Below are positions 36,224 to 47,131 of a DNA stretch of 64,000 nucleotides, piece by piece. The notes under the pieces were generated by a model, which worked only from the letters and a program-made list of their open reading frames with translations, was not told the origin of the DNA and ran no database searches. The stretch lies in NCBI RefSeq assembly GCF_016863295.1, contig NZ_BOOP01000036.1, forward strand, positions 62,001 to 126,000, given 5' to 3'. Numbering within the stretch: position 1 is the stretch's first letter; every line of letters starts with the position of its first letter. The DNA is from Planotetraspora phitsanulokensis (GTDB taxonomy: Bacteria; Actinomycetota; Actinomycetes; Streptosporangiales; Streptosporangiaceae). The translations under genes were made by a program, and so were the position numbers.

Positions 36224-37079
36224 GCTCCTCGCGGGCGACCTTCTCGACGAGTTCGGCGTCCGCGGGGTTCAGGACCGTGCGCCACCTGCCGGGCTTCGGG
36301 GCGGCCGTGCCGTACAGGGCGATGGTGGAGATCCTGGTCTCCAGGAACTCCGAGACCGTCTTGCTCGTCTCGGCGGGGGATTCGAGCATCTCCTCGTAGC
36401 GCAGGGTCAGCAGCTGCTCCCTGGGCACCTCCCGGCGCAGCGCGGCGCTGAGCCGTACGGCGCTGCGCCAGCGCAGGGCGCACTTGCCCGCGGGGGCCAT
36501 GGCGTTCCACCGGTCGCGATGCTCCGCCGACTTGACGCCGAGGAACGGGTTGGGGAACTCCGCGTCCTCGCTGAGCATGTGGGGCTTGAACCAGGTCATG
36601 GAGGCCGGGTCGTCGAGCATGTCGGCGACGACGTCACGGCCGTCCCTGATGATCTGGATGAGCCGGGCGTCGGTGAAGGCCTGGAGCAGCACGGGGGAGC
36701 TGTAGAGGAGATCGGGGCTCGCGTCCCCGAACCTGTTGATGTTCGCCGTTCCCACGCAGGGGCCCGCGCCGATGACGCCGCCGGCCTCCCGGCAGGTCGC
36801 GGTGCACTCCGTGCAGGCTCCGGGCACGACCTGCCAGGCCTCGGCCAGCACGTCGCGGATCACGGTCGGCGCTCCGCCGCTGCGCGCGATCGAGGGCCTG
36901 CGGGCGAACGCGTAGACCACCCGGGCGACGGGCCCGCGGCCCATCGTCAGGTGGAATCCAGGTGATCGTTTCAGGGCACGGCCGAGGAGGCCCGCTCCGG
37001 AGTGCGGGGCGGCGACCACGAACACCGGCTGGCGGACCTTCACGCCGTTGACCACGAGAATGTGCGTCGGAGGTCGCAT
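36201..37079 (-). CDS. PAPS-dependent sulfotransferase-like protein
   Basis: A 292-residue P-loop protein. The 5'-phosphosulfate-binding loop is PHSGAGLLGRALKRSP near residues 24-39, and the 3'-phosphate region is LIQIIRDGRDVVADMLDDP. The middle has a cysteine cluster (CTECTATC) not usual in the family. Acceptor unknown; it may be a lipid or carbohydrate sulfotransferase. Start ATG at 37079 is preferred to 37124. The 3' end overlaps the ABC transporter gene tail to tail. Confidence 0.8.
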   Translation of the reverse strand: MRPPTHILVVNGVKVRQPVFVVAAPHSGAGLLGRALKRSPGFHLTMGRGPVARVVYAFARRPSIARSGGAPTVIRDVLAEAWQVVPGACTECTATCREAGGVIGAGPCVGTANINRFGDASPDLLYSSPVLLQAFTDARLIQIIRDGRDVVADMLDDPASMTWFKPHMLSEDAEFPNPFLGVKSAEHRDRWNAMAPAGKCALRWRSAVRLSAALRREVPREQLLTLRYEEMLESPAETSKTVSEFLETRISTIALYGTAAPKPGRWRTVLNPADAELVEKVAREELTRLGYL

Positions 37080-37210
37080 AGGTACGGCTAAGTCTGACAC
37101 CCTTTGGGGGGTGAAAGGACGCATCCCGGCCAGGGCGGCCGAAGAAGCCTCGACAACGGTCCGTTACCTGCCCCTGCCTGCGCGAACACACCGATCTCCG
37201 GCCGTCCTCC

Positions 37211-38149
37211 GTGCGGGCCGCTGGGACGCCCGTGGCTAGGCTCCCCAGGCGGCTGCGGCGGGGCGACGCCGTCGTCCTGGTGGCGCCCTCAGGCCCCGTC
37301 GATCCCGGACGGCTGGCCCGGGGCACGCGGGTCCTGACCGAGCTCGGCCTCGAGGTGCGGACGCCGCCCCACCTGCTGGACAGGCAGGGGTATCTGGCCG
37401 GTCCCGACGCCACGCGGGCGGCCGACCTCCAGGACGCGTGGTGCGACCCCGGCGTGGCCGCGGTGATCTGCGCCCGGGGCGGTTACGGGGCGACGCGGCT
37501 GCTCGACCTGCTCGACTGGGACGCGATGGGCGAGGCGGAGCCCAAGATCCTCCTCGGCTCCAGCGACATCACCGCGTTGCACCGGGCCTTCGCCCGCAGG
37601 CTCGGGATCTCCACCCTCTTCGGCCCCATGCCGGCCTCCGCGACGATGGCGGACGAGCCGGGCCCGGAGCCGGTGACGCTCACCCATCTCAAGAGCACCC
37701 TGTTCGAGGACGCGACCCCCGGGCCGGTGACCGGGACCGCGTCGATCGGGGCCGAGGGCCGGGTCGCGGGACCCGTCACGGGTGGCAACCTCACCTTGCT
37801 CGCCGCTCTGGCCGGCACGCCGTACGCCATGAGCGCCCAGGGCCGCATCGTCCTGCTCGAGGACGTGGACGAGGAGCCCTACCGGATCGACCGCATGCTG
37901 ACGCAGCTGCTCCAGGCGGGCTGTCTCGACGGCGCGCTGGGCTTCGTGCTCGGGTCGTGGGTGGACTGCGGAGACCCGCTTCCGGTGCTGGCGGAACGGC
38001 TCGCGCCCCTCGGCGTTCCCGTCATCGCGGGCCTTCCCGTCGGACATGGATCACCACAGTTCGGTGTGTGGCTGGAGACAGATGGGGTTATTGATACCAA
38101 ATCGTGCTCTCTGACTGGCATGTTCCGCTATCCGGACAGGGCACCCTGA
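37211..38149 (+). CDS. LD-carboxypeptidase (peptidase S66)
   Basis: A 312-residue S66 family serine peptidase that removes the terminal D-alanine from muropeptide tetrapeptides or cleaves related amides. The triad is visible as S118 in LGSSDITAL, a glutamate in LLEDVDEEPYRIDR and histidine in GLPVGHGSPQFG. The N-terminal domain has LVAPSGPVDPGRL. Microcin C7 immunity proteins share the fold, so self-immunity is an alternative, but no related peptide gene is adjacent. Confidence 0.9.
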   Translation: MRAAGTPVARLPRRLRRGDAVVLVAPSGPVDPGRLARGTRVLTELGLEVRTPPHLLDRQGYLAGPDATRAADLQDAWCDPGVAAVICARGGYGATRLLDLLDWDAMGEAEPKILLGSSDITALHRAFARRLGISTLFGPMPASATMADEPGPEPVTLTHLKSTLFEDATPGPVTGTASIGAEGRVAGPVTGGNLTLLAALAGTPYAMSAQGRIVLLEDVDEEPYRIDRMLTQLLQAGCLDGALGFVLGSWVDCGDPLPVLAERLAPLGVPVIAGLPVGHGSPQFGVWLETDGVIDTKSCSLTGMFRYPDRAP

Positions 38150-38192
38150 AAGCCGTCTGGAATCATCCGGGCAGCGGTGGAGGGATGGTGCA

Positions 38193-39113
38193 TTGCGACT
38201 CTTGCGGCGACTGCTCGGCCGGACGCAACCTGATCTCCCCGCGTCGAGATCGGCGGAGGACGCCGACCTCGACTCCCTCCTCGCGCTGGTCGCCGAGACG
38301 ATGGGGTTCACCTGCGTCTTCGCCGACGACGGGACCTCGCTGACGCTGGGCACCACCGACGAGACCCCGGAGAGCGGGCGCGTGGTCAACCTCGTGGGGC
38401 TGCGCAGGGAGGCCGCCCGGCGTGCCCGCGAGGACTGGCCGATGCTGGTCTCCGAACACCTGGCCCACGCCGTGTCGGGCGAGCCGTTCGACGCCTGCAA
38501 CCTCGCGCCCATCCGGCCGTTGCTGCGCACGAGGGTCCACGCCGCGGACGACCCGACCATCCCCGACCCCTCGCGGATCATCGGCCGCCACCTGAGCGCC
38601 GACCTGATCGAGGTGCTCACCATCGGCGCCCGGCCGGTCCGCCCCGAGGAGGCGTTCTGCTGGCCGATCCCCCCGGGCGAGGCGCTGAATCTCGCACTGG
38701 ACAACGCGCTGGCGGACGAGCGGCCGATGACCGAGTGGCTCGACCTCGGCGGCACCCGCGTGTCGCTCCTGACCGCCCCGAGCGCCGCCGCCCACCTGCG
38801 CCGCCTGTCCGACCACGTGCTCGTGCCGTCCGACGGAGCGCTCGCCGTGCTCCCGCACCGGGGGGCGGTGGCCGTCCACCCCGTGGCGGGCATCGGCGTC
38901 GTGCGGGCCATCGAGCGGCTGCGGCTGTTCGCCCAGCGCGAGTTCGAGACCAGGGATGACGGGATCAGCCCGCACGTCTACTGGTGGCACCGCGGCAGGC
39001 TGACCCGCATCCAGGCCGATCTGATCACCCACGACGGGCAGACCCGCCTGGTCGTGGCGCCGCCGCCGGAGTTCGCCCGCCTGCTCGCCAGGATCGCGGG
39101 AACGACCGGCTGA
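38193..39113 (+). CDS. Conserved hypothetical protein
   Basis: A 306-residue soluble protein I cannot place in a named family. The TTG start is supported by GGAGGG eight bases upstream. It contains SADLIEVLTIGARPVRPEEA, a hydrophobic middle (GTRVSLLTAPSAAAHLRRL) and a C-terminal mixed alpha/beta region ending PPPEFARLLARIAG. The layout resembles DUF1444-like proteins, but this is a weak impression. No signal peptide or membrane helix. It lies 43 bp after the LD-carboxypeptidase gene. Confidence 0.7.
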   Translation: MRLLRRLLGRTQPDLPASRSAEDADLDSLLALVAETMGFTCVFADDGTSLTLGTTDETPESGRVVNLVGLRREAARRAREDWPMLVSEHLAHAVSGEPFDACNLAPIRPLLRTRVHAADDPTIPDPSRIIGRHLSADLIEVLTIGARPVRPEEAFCWPIPPGEALNLALDNALADERPMTEWLDLGGTRVSLLTAPSAAAHLRRLSDHVLVPSDGALAVLPHRGAVAVHPVAGIGVVRAIERLRLFAQREFETRDDGISPHVYWWHRGRLTRIQADLITHDGQTRLVVAPPPEFARLLARIAGTTG

Positions 39114-39301
39114 CCGCGGGTGACCGGTGCCCTGTGGAGTCCGCCGCCTGCGGCCGTAGGGCTTCTCGCGCCGGCTCCCGGGGGAGCAGTGTGCGGTCAC
39201 ATGAGGCCGAAGCGGACCAGGTCGGTAGCCGTCCGCCTACATGCTTCCGGTGGCGGGCACAGCTTGCCTGACGTCGGCGTCAAGGTTTCATACTGACGTG
39301 C

Positions 39302-39685
39302 ATGATCTTCACCCAGGCAGAACTCGACTATCTGGCCACGCAGCGCATCGGGCGGCTGGCCACCGTCTCGCCTGATGGGCAGGTGCAGAACAGCCCGACC
39401 AACTTCTTCGTCGACGGCGGCATGATCGTCATCGGCGGGCACGCGCTGGGTGTGTCGAAGAAATTCCGGAACGTCCAGCGGGGCAGCACGGTCGCGTTCG
39501 TCGTCGACGACCTGGCGACGGTCGATCCGTGGGCGCCCCGGGGCATCGAGATCCGCGGCACCGCGGTGGCGCTGACGGACCGCGAGCCGCCCCTGCCGTA
39601 CTTCTCCCGGGAGATCATCAGGGTCACGCCTACCAAGATCATAACTTGGGGGCTCGACGGGCCGCGAGCGAGCCGCACGGTCTGA
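39302..39685 (+). CDS. PPOX-class F420-dependent oxidoreductase-like protein
   Basis: A 127-residue split beta-barrel flavin/F420-binding protein (pyridoxamine 5'-phosphate oxidase-like). It has RIGRLATVSPDGQVQNSPT, a phosphate-binding-type stretch SKKFRNVQRGSTVAFVVDD and the C-terminal PTKIITWGLDGP common to actinobacterial F420-linked members. F420 use is inferred from family and lineage. Confidence 0.87.
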   Translation: MIFTQAELDYLATQRIGRLATVSPDGQVQNSPTNFFVDGGMIVIGGHALGVSKKFRNVQRGSTVAFVVDDLATVDPWAPRGIEIRGTAVALTDREPPLPYFSREIIRVTPTKIITWGLDGPRASRTV

Positions 39686-39719
39686 GATCTCGCTTGGAGG
39701 GGCTCTACAAGCCCGGTAC

Positions 39720-39753
39720 GCCCATCTGCACCGGCGCCCATTTGCACCGGTGC
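39720..39753. repeat. 16-bp direct repeat between PPOX and GH15 genes
   Basis: GCCCATCTGCACCGG at 39720 and GCCCATTTGCACCGG at 39736, ending in the palindrome GCACCGGTGC. It lies in the short gap between convergent genes; terminator function is possible but not shown. Confidence 0.5.
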
Positions 39754-39775
39754 GACGCCGACGCCCGCCACAGCG

Positions 39776-41530
39776 TCAGCTGAGCGCCTGGGCCGTGCGG
39801 ATCAGGTGAATGTGGGTGAACGCCTGCGGGAAGTTGCCGAGCTGGCGCCCCTCGACCGGGTCGTACTCCTCGGCGAGCAGGCCGACGTCGTTGCACAGCG
39901 CCAGGAGCCGCTCGAACAACTCCAGGGCCTCGTCCTTACGGCCGACCAGCGCGAGCGCCTCGGCCAGCCAGAAGCTGCAGGCGAGGAACGCGCCCTCGGC
40001 GCCGGGGAGGCCGTCGACGTGGATGCTGTCGGCGATCGGATAACGCAACACGAATCCGTCGGGCATCAGCTCGCGCTCGATCGCGTCGATCGTGCCGGTC
40101 ACCCGGGGGTCCTCCGGCGGGAGGAAGCCGACGATCGGGATCAGGAGCAGCGCGGCGTCGAGCTCGCGAGAGCCGTACGACTGGGTGAAGGTGCCGCGCT
40201 CGGCGTCGAAGCCCTTCTCGCAGACCTCGGCGTGGATCCGGTCGCGCATGGCCCGCCAGCGGTCGACCGGACCCGTGCGGCCGAGCTCCTCCACGACGCG
40301 CACCATGCGGTCGGCCGCCACCCACGCCATGACCTTGGAGTGGACGAAGTGCCGCCGCGGGCCGCGGACCTCCCACAGGCCCTCGTCCGGCTGGTCCCAG
40401 CTGCGATCGAGGAAGTCCAGCAGCTTGCGCGCGATGGACCACGCGTGGTCGTCGGGCGGCAGGCCCATCTTGCGAGCCTGGTAGAGGCAGTTGACGACCT
40501 CGCCGTAGACGTCGAGCTGGAGCTGGTCGGCCGCCCCGTTGCCTATCCGCACCGGCCTGGAGCCCTCATATCCCCCCAGCCAGCCGAGCGTGAGCTCGGG
40601 GAGCCGCCTCTCGCCCGCAACGCCGTACATGACCTGGAGGTCCTCCGGGCGGCCCGCCACGGCGCGCAGCAACCAGTCGCGCCAGGCCCCGGCCTCGCCG
40701 ATGTACCCGGAGTCGGTCAGCGCGTCGAGCGTCATGGCGGCGTCGCGGAGCCAGCAGTAGCGGTAGTCCCAGTTGCGGATCCCGCCGATGTGCTCGGGCA
40801 GCGACGTGGTGGGCGCGGCGACGATGCCGCCGGTCGGGCCGTACGTGAGCGCCTTGAGGGTGATGAGCGAGCGCACGACCTCGTCGCGCCAGGGGCCCGT
40901 GTAGCCGCACCTGGAGACCCAGTCCTCCCAGATCAGCCTGGTCGCGCCGAGCTCCTCGACGGCGTCGATGGGTTCAGGCCGCGGCTGGTGGGACGGGTGC
41001 CAGGTGAACACGAAGGGCACGCGCTCGCCCGCGGTGACCGTGAAAGTGCCGGTGTGCCGGTATCCGCCGCCCCTCAGCTGGACAGGGGTGTGGATCCAGA
41101 CGGAGTCGGGTCCGCCGATGGCGTGGAGATCGCCGTCGGCGCGGCGGACCCACGGGACGATCCGCCCGTAGTCGAACCTGATGCGGATCTCGGTGGTCAT
41201 CTCCACCGTGCCCGAGATGCCTTCCACGATCCGGACCAGATCGGGGTTGGCATGGCGGGGCGGCATGAAGTCGACGACCTTGACGGTCCCTGTGGGGGTC
41301 TCCCAGACGGTCTCGAGGATGAGCGTGTCCTTGGCGTACTGCCGGCGGGTCGCCGTCTCCCCTTTCGAGGGGGCCAGCCGCCAGAAGCCGTTGGAATCGT
41401 CGCCGACGAGCTTTGCGAAACAGGCGGGGGAGTCGAAGCGGGGGAGGCAGAGCCAGTCGATCGAACCGTCGCGGCCGACGAGGGCGGCTGACTGCATGTC
41501 CCCGATGAGGGCGTAGTCCTCGATCAGCAT
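39776..41530 (-). CDS. Glycoside hydrolase family 15 protein
   Basis: A 584-residue cytosolic GH15 protein (glucoamylase/trehalase type). It begins MLIEDYALIGDMQSAALVGRD, followed by GSIDWLCLPRFDSPACFAKL, typical of actinobacterial trehalases of this family. The (alpha/alpha)6 barrel contains IRNWDYRYCWLRDAAMTLDA, VHSKVMAWVAADRMV and the late LAEEYDPVEGRQLGNFPQAF. Mycobacterial relatives hydrolyse trehalose, so a role in trehalose turnover is the best guess. Confidence 0.88.
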   Translation of the reverse strand: MLIEDYALIGDMQSAALVGRDGSIDWLCLPRFDSPACFAKLVGDDSNGFWRLAPSKGETATRRQYAKDTLILETVWETPTGTVKVVDFMPPRHANPDLVRIVEGISGTVEMTTEIRIRFDYGRIVPWVRRADGDLHAIGGPDSVWIHTPVQLRGGGYRHTGTFTVTAGERVPFVFTWHPSHQPRPEPIDAVEELGATRLIWEDWVSRCGYTGPWRDEVVRSLITLKALTYGPTGGIVAAPTTSLPEHIGGIRNWDYRYCWLRDAAMTLDALTDSGYIGEAGAWRDWLLRAVAGRPEDLQVMYGVAGERRLPELTLGWLGGYEGSRPVRIGNGAADQLQLDVYGEVVNCLYQARKMGLPPDDHAWSIARKLLDFLDRSWDQPDEGLWEVRGPRRHFVHSKVMAWVAADRMVRVVEELGRTGPVDRWRAMRDRIHAEVCEKGFDAERGTFTQSYGSRELDAALLLIPIVGFLPPEDPRVTGTIDAIERELMPDGFVLRYPIADSIHVDGLPGAEGAFLACSFWLAEALALVGRKDEALELFERLLALCNDVGLLAEEYDPVEGRQLGNFPQAFTHIHLIRTAQALS

Positions 41531-41540
41531 GCGGGCCAGG

Positions 41541-42146
41541 CTACCCGGCGGGCCGCCACATCTTCATGAACACCTGGGTGAGAGGCCCGATGGTGACGGC
41601 GAAGACGATGGTCCCGATGCCGACGGTCCCGCCGAGCACCCAACCGGCCGCGAGCACGGTGAGCTCGACCAGCGTCCGGGCGACCCGGACCGACAGACCC
41701 AGTTTGGCCAGCCCGGTCATCAGGCCGTCGCGAGGACCCGGGCCGAAGCCGGCGTTGATGTAGAGACCGCCCGCCGCGGCGACCAGGACGATCCCGCCGA
41801 GGAGGAACGCCCACTCGCCGACGAGGTGGGAAGGCGGGGACACGCGCCACATCACGAGGTCGGCGCAGCTCCCCACGATCAGGACGTTGCTGATCGTGCC
41901 GAGGCCGGGCCGCTGCCGCAACGGGATCCACAGGAGCAGCACGAGGGCGCCGACCAGGTTGATGCAGAACCCCATCGACCAGCCGGTCCGGAAGGACAGG
42001 CCCTGATGGAAGACCTCCCAGGGGTCGAGGCCGAGCCCGGACTGCACGAGCAGCCCGATGCCGGCGCCGTAGACGACGAGCCCGGCGTACAGGCGGACGA
42101 GCCTGGACGAGAGGGAACCAAACCGCGGTAGCGAGATCTCAGTCAT
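41541..42146 (-). CDS. YczE/YitT-like membrane protein
   Basis: A 201-residue protein with five predicted helices and family stretches IGLLVQSGLGLDPWEVFHQGL and GGLYINAGFGPGPRDGLMTGL. It belongs to the COG2364 (YczE) group. Function unknown, possibly transport. It is divergently arranged with a MocR-type regulator across 63 bp, matching the recurrent yczE/yczR pairing. The upstream ATG at 42158 (METTM) is an alternative start. Confidence 0.85.
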   Translation of the reverse strand: MTEISLPRFGSLSSRLVRLYAGLVVYGAGIGLLVQSGLGLDPWEVFHQGLSFRTGWSMGFCINLVGALVLLLWIPLRQRPGLGTISNVLIVGSCADLVMWRVSPPSHLVGEWAFLLGGIVLVAAAGGLYINAGFGPGPRDGLMTGLAKLGLSVRVARTLVELTVLAAGWVLGGTVGIGTIVFAVTIGPLTQVFMKMWRPAG

Positions 42147-42209
42147 AGTGGTTTCCATCTTTCGGGCCAATTGCTTGCAAATAAAGAGCCAATCATGAAA
42201 AGTGGCCTT
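42147..42209. promoter_or_regulatory. Compact divergent YczE/YczR-like operator region
   Basis: This 63-bp region is AT-richer than its surroundings. It holds direct repeats GGCCAATTG (about 42163) and GAGCCAATC (about 42187), and paired AGTGG elements. MocR proteins typically bind direct repeats in such divergent gaps, so this is the likely regulator target. Confidence 0.45.
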
Positions 42210-43626
42210 ATGAACCGGTATCTTAGTGCGTCCCAGCTGGCGAGACTCGTCGAGGTCCCGCCCGGTGCCCGGCCGTACTACAAGGCGCTGGCGGGAGCCG
42301 TACGCGGCCTGATCCTGGACGGGCGGCTGCCGGTGAAGGTGCGCGTCCCCGCGGAGCGGCACCTCGCCGAGGCCCTCGGAGTCAGCCGGACCACCGTGAC
42401 GACGGCGTACGACCGGCTGCGCGCGGAGGGCTATCTGGAGAGCCGGCAGGGGTCGGGGAGCTGGACCGCGTTGCCCGGGCCGGCCGCGCTCGGGCTCGGG
42501 AACCCGTGGGTCGCGCCGGACGACGACGGCCTGCTTCCGCTGCACAGCGCGGCGCCGTCGGCGACCGGGTTCCTGGGGGAGGCGATCGCCGAGGCGGGGC
42601 AGGCCTATCACCGCTACGCCCTCGGGATGGGCTACGACCCGGTCGGCCTGGTCACGCTGCGGGAGGCCATCGCCGACAGATACTGCAGCCGGGGCCTCGC
42701 CACCCGGCCCGACCAGATCATCGTCACCACCGGCGCGCAGCAGGCCATCCACCTGCTCATGACGCTGCTGTCCGGGCCGGGCGACCCTGTGGTGATCGAG
42801 TCGCCGACCTACCCGCACATCCTCGACGTCGCCCGCATGCGCGGCGCCCGCTTGGTGCCCGTCGGCCTTCTCTCGGACGGCTGGCACATGGACCTGGTCA
42901 CCAGCGCGATGCGGCAGTCGGCCGCCCGGCTCGCGTACGTCATCCCGGACTTCCACAATCCGACCGGCCACCTGATGCCGGACGGCGACCGGGCCGAACT
43001 CGTGGCGGCCGCCCGCCGGTACGACACGACCCTGCTCGCCGACGAGACGTGGGTGGAGCTCGCCATCGACGACGTCGGCGCGCGGGCTCCGCTGGCCTCG
43101 TTCGACACCGACGGCCGGGTGATCAGCATCGGCTCCGCGTCCAAGCTGTGGTGGGGCGGCCTGCGGATCGGCTGGATCAGGGGCACGGCCGCGCTGGTGC
43201 GCCGCCTCGCCACCCTGCGGGCCGCGGTGGACATCGCGAGCGCGGTCTTCGAGCAGCTCGTCGTCACCGGCCTGTTCGGCCGCATGGAGGACACCCGCGC
43301 CGAGCGCCGCCGCACCCTGGGGGCCTCCCGCGAGGCGCTCATCGCGGCCTTACGTGAGGAACTGCCCTCCTGGAGCTTCACGGTGCCGGCGGGGGGCGGC
43401 TCGTTGTGGGTGCGGCTCGACGCCCCGGTCGCGACGTCCGTGGTGGAGGCCGCGGCGTCCAACGGCGTACGGCTCGCGCCTGGCGGGTGGTTCGGCGTGG
43501 AGGGCACGCTGGAGCGCTACCTGCGGTTGCCGTTCACCCAGCCGCCCGCGGTGCTGGAGGACGCGATCCGCCGCATCGCCACCCCGCCGGGCGAGTACGG
43601 CTACCGCCCGGCGACGTCGCTCACCC

Positions 43627-43637
<11 letters not shown>
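42210..43637 (+). CDS. MocR/YczR-family PLP-binding transcription regulator
   Basis: A 475-residue fusion of an N-terminal GntR winged helix (PAERHLAEALGVSRTTVTTA, then YDRLRAEGYLESRQGSGSW) with a fold-type I aminotransferase domain. The PLP lysine lies in SIGSASKLWWGGLRIGW, and PDFHNPTG matches the aminotransferase motif. Such proteins use PLP or an amino-acid adduct as effector rather than catalysing transamination. It is divergent from the YczE-like gene and is likely to control it. Start could also be ATG at 42195. The end overlaps the POT gene by 11 bp, tail to tail. Confidence 0.9.
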
Positions 43638-45120
<1,483 letters not shown>

Positions 45121-45250
45121 GCGCTCTCCCCCGATTCACTGCCCACAGCACGTTACCCCCAAACAGGATGTTCTTTGCGTTTTAGTTGGTTTCTATGCCA
45201 AATCATCACTTAGGGAATGAATTGCAGTAAACGGCAGAGCCGTGTGTTTA

Positions 45251-45705
45251 CTCATGGGCCAAAAGTGACAAACCACCAGACCGTCCAGTCCCGTGATCAT
45301 GCACAGAGTCGCAAATCGATCCCTGACCAGCGCCTTCTCTTGCCGTGATCATGCACAGGTGCGGCGAAAGGGGGGCTGGCCTGCGGATATGTGATTCGTG
45401 ATCATGCACTGGGGTCGTAGACGTCGGCCGGATGGCGCGCTGGCCGTTCCCTGACCTCCTCAAACGACGTACGGCCGGGCATCCTGGTGGCCGTACCTGA
45501 TTACGCCACGTAATCAGGCTGGTCGGCGACCGGATGTGCGAAGTCGTGCATGATCACGAAACGCGAAGACGCAGGCCGTCGCCGGTCTCGCCGACCCTAT
45601 GCATGATCACGTACGGTGTTTGGGCTGCTCATCGGGCATGACCCGGAATATGTGCATGATCACGGCTGAAGGTCGGGCGTCGGGGCGGGTTTTGCTCATT
45701 GGGGC
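45251..45705. repeat. 53-bp repeat array 3, mirror-symmetric (three plus three)
   Basis: Forward GTGATCATGCA copies begin at 45293, 45345 and 45398; reverse TGCATGATCAC copies begin at 45547, 45600 and 45653. Steps are 52, 53, then 53 and 53 bp. Each forward copy mirrors a reverse copy about 45477.5 to within half a base. Units also share a second box such as CGCTGGTC. The array fills most of the 634-bp gap between the POT gene and the secreted repeat protein gene; the rest is the AT-rich POT promoter side. Confidence 0.92.
45496..45518. terminator. 10-bp hairpin inside array 3
   Basis: CCTGATTACG, loop CCA, CGTAATCAGG: a perfect stem near but not at the array centre. No U tract follows. It could be a terminator, a protein site or part of a structured transcript. 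Confidence 0.5.
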
Positions 45706-45754
45706 GTGTGTCAGGGGCGGGGGGATTACCTCCGGCTGCGTACGGTCACTGGCC

Positions 45755-47038
45755 ATGATGAGACGTTTGATTGCAACGCCTATCCTCGGAATGGCGGTTA
45801 CGTTGGCAGCCGGCTGGGCCCCCGCGACGGCCGCCGACGAACTGGCCATCAGGTCCATCACCGTGAAGCCGGGCACCCCCGTCGTGGGGCCCACGGGTTC
45901 GGTCAAGGTCGTGGTCGAGGTGATGGCGCGGGGTGCGACAGCCGTCTCCGTTCGCCTCGAGCCCGGCCGTACCGGACCGGTGACCCCGAACGACCCCGAG
46001 ACTCCACCGTCACCTGGAGTGCAGCAGCCGCCCGTCAATCCCAGTACTCCGGGCAACGTGGTGCCGGGGGCCCCCGCCCAGCCGGCGCAGGCTCCGGCTC
46101 AGACCCCCGCGCACGTACCCGCTCAGGCGCCCGCAGCCTCGCCTCAGGCCGTGGTTCCGGCCCGGCCGCAGAGTCAGGCACACGCCCCGTCCCAGGTTCC
46201 CGCGCAGGTGAAGACGCCTGCGCCGGCCCAGGCGTCCGGTCAGGTGCCTACGCCGGTGAAGGCATCCGCTCCTCCACAGGCTCCGGCCAAGCCTCCGGCT
46301 CAGGCGCAGACTCCGTCCCAGGTTCCCCCGCAGGTGAAGCCTGCCGTTCCCGCTCAGGTCCCGGCGAAGGTGCCTGCGAAGGTGCCTGCGCAGGTTCCGG
46401 GTCAGGCCTCGGCTCAGGTTCCGGCACAGGTGAAGACACCTGCGCCGGCGCAGGCACCGGCCAAGATCCCAGCGCCAACGCAGGCTGCGGGTGCCCCGAC
46501 GGCGGCACCGCCGGCTGCCGCGTTGAACGCCCACGCCGCTCCGCACCGAGCCATGCGGGCCACGGCCGCGCAAGTCCCCGGCACGAGTCGTGACCGGTCC
46601 GAATGGGAGACCTGGCTCTTCCTGCCGGAGAGGCCGCTGTCGAGGTGGTATCCCAGCGGCCCGTGGACGGTCACGGCCACGGCTCGGAACGCGGAGGGGA
46701 ACGTCGTCACTTACCGGACGATCTTCTTTCTCAAGCGGCAGACCGCGCTCGAAGGGGTGAACGTCGTCCGCAGCGACAACCAGGTCCGCATCACCGGGAC
46801 CCTGCTGCGCGTCGACCCGCTCGGCCGGGTGGACTACCGTCCGTTCGAGGGGCAGGAGATCGCGCTGGCCTTCCGGCCCTCCGGTTCGGGGACGTGGCGC
46901 ACGATGGGCACGGCCGTCACCGACAAGAACGGCTGGTTCAGCAGCCGGCATCGCGGAATGGGTGACGGCGTCTGGCGTGCGGAATACGCCGGTACCGGTC
47001 ACTACGCAGGTGAGATCAGTGCCGACAAGCACCCATAA
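45755..47038 (+). CDS. Secreted Pro/Ala/Gln/Val-repeat protein
   Basis: A 427-residue exported protein. The signal peptide (MMRRLIATPILGMAVTLAAG, then cleavage near ATAADE) is followed by a small beta-rich region. Residues about 85-265 are low-complexity built from PAQV, PAKV and QAPA units, and a C-terminal domain of about 150 residues holds WETWLFLPERPLSRWYP and ends GEISADKHP. The middle may be an extended wall-spanning stalk. It does not match a family I know. It lies upstream of the RamR-like regulator, hinting at a link with the morphogenetic lanthipeptide locus. Confidence 0.8.
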   Translation: MMRRLIATPILGMAVTLAAGWAPATAADELAIRSITVKPGTPVVGPTGSVKVVVEVMARGATAVSVRLEPGRTGPVTPNDPETPPSPGVQQPPVNPSTPGNVVPGAPAQPAQAPAQTPAHVPAQAPAASPQAVVPARPQSQAHAPSQVPAQVKTPAPAQASGQVPTPVKASAPPQAPAKPPAQAQTPSQVPPQVKPAVPAQVPAKVPAKVPAQVPGQASAQVPAQVKTPAPAQAPAKIPAPTQAAGAPTAAPPAAALNAHAAPHRAMRATAAQVPGTSRDRSEWETWLFLPERPLSRWYPSGPWTVTATARNAEGNVVTYRTIFFLKRQTALEGVNVVRSDNQVRITGTLLRVDPLGRVDYRPFEGQEIALAFRPSGSGTWRTMGTAVTDKNGWFSSRHRGMGDGVWRAEYAGTGHYAGEISADKHP

Positions 47039-47106
47039 ATTGCGACAAAGTGCCGTCTATCCTGAACAATAGGCGTCAGACGGATCTGTTCTAGCTGTGC
47101 ATTCGT

Positions 47107-47131
47107 GCCCGGCTCCTCCATGGAGCCGGGC
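47107..47131 (+). terminator. Terminator after secreted repeat protein
   Basis: GCCCGGCTCC, loop TCCAT, GGAGCCGGGC, then ATTCTTCTGTTGTT: a 10-bp perfect GC stem followed by a T-rich tail, 68 bp after the stop. It separates this gene from the regulator downstream. Confidence 0.85.

Noticed and set aside
45251-45705. The regularly spaced motif arrays as a CRISPR
   Set aside because: The conserved part is only 11-12 bp, the intervening sequence is itself homologous between units, orientation reverses within arrays, and there are no cas genes.
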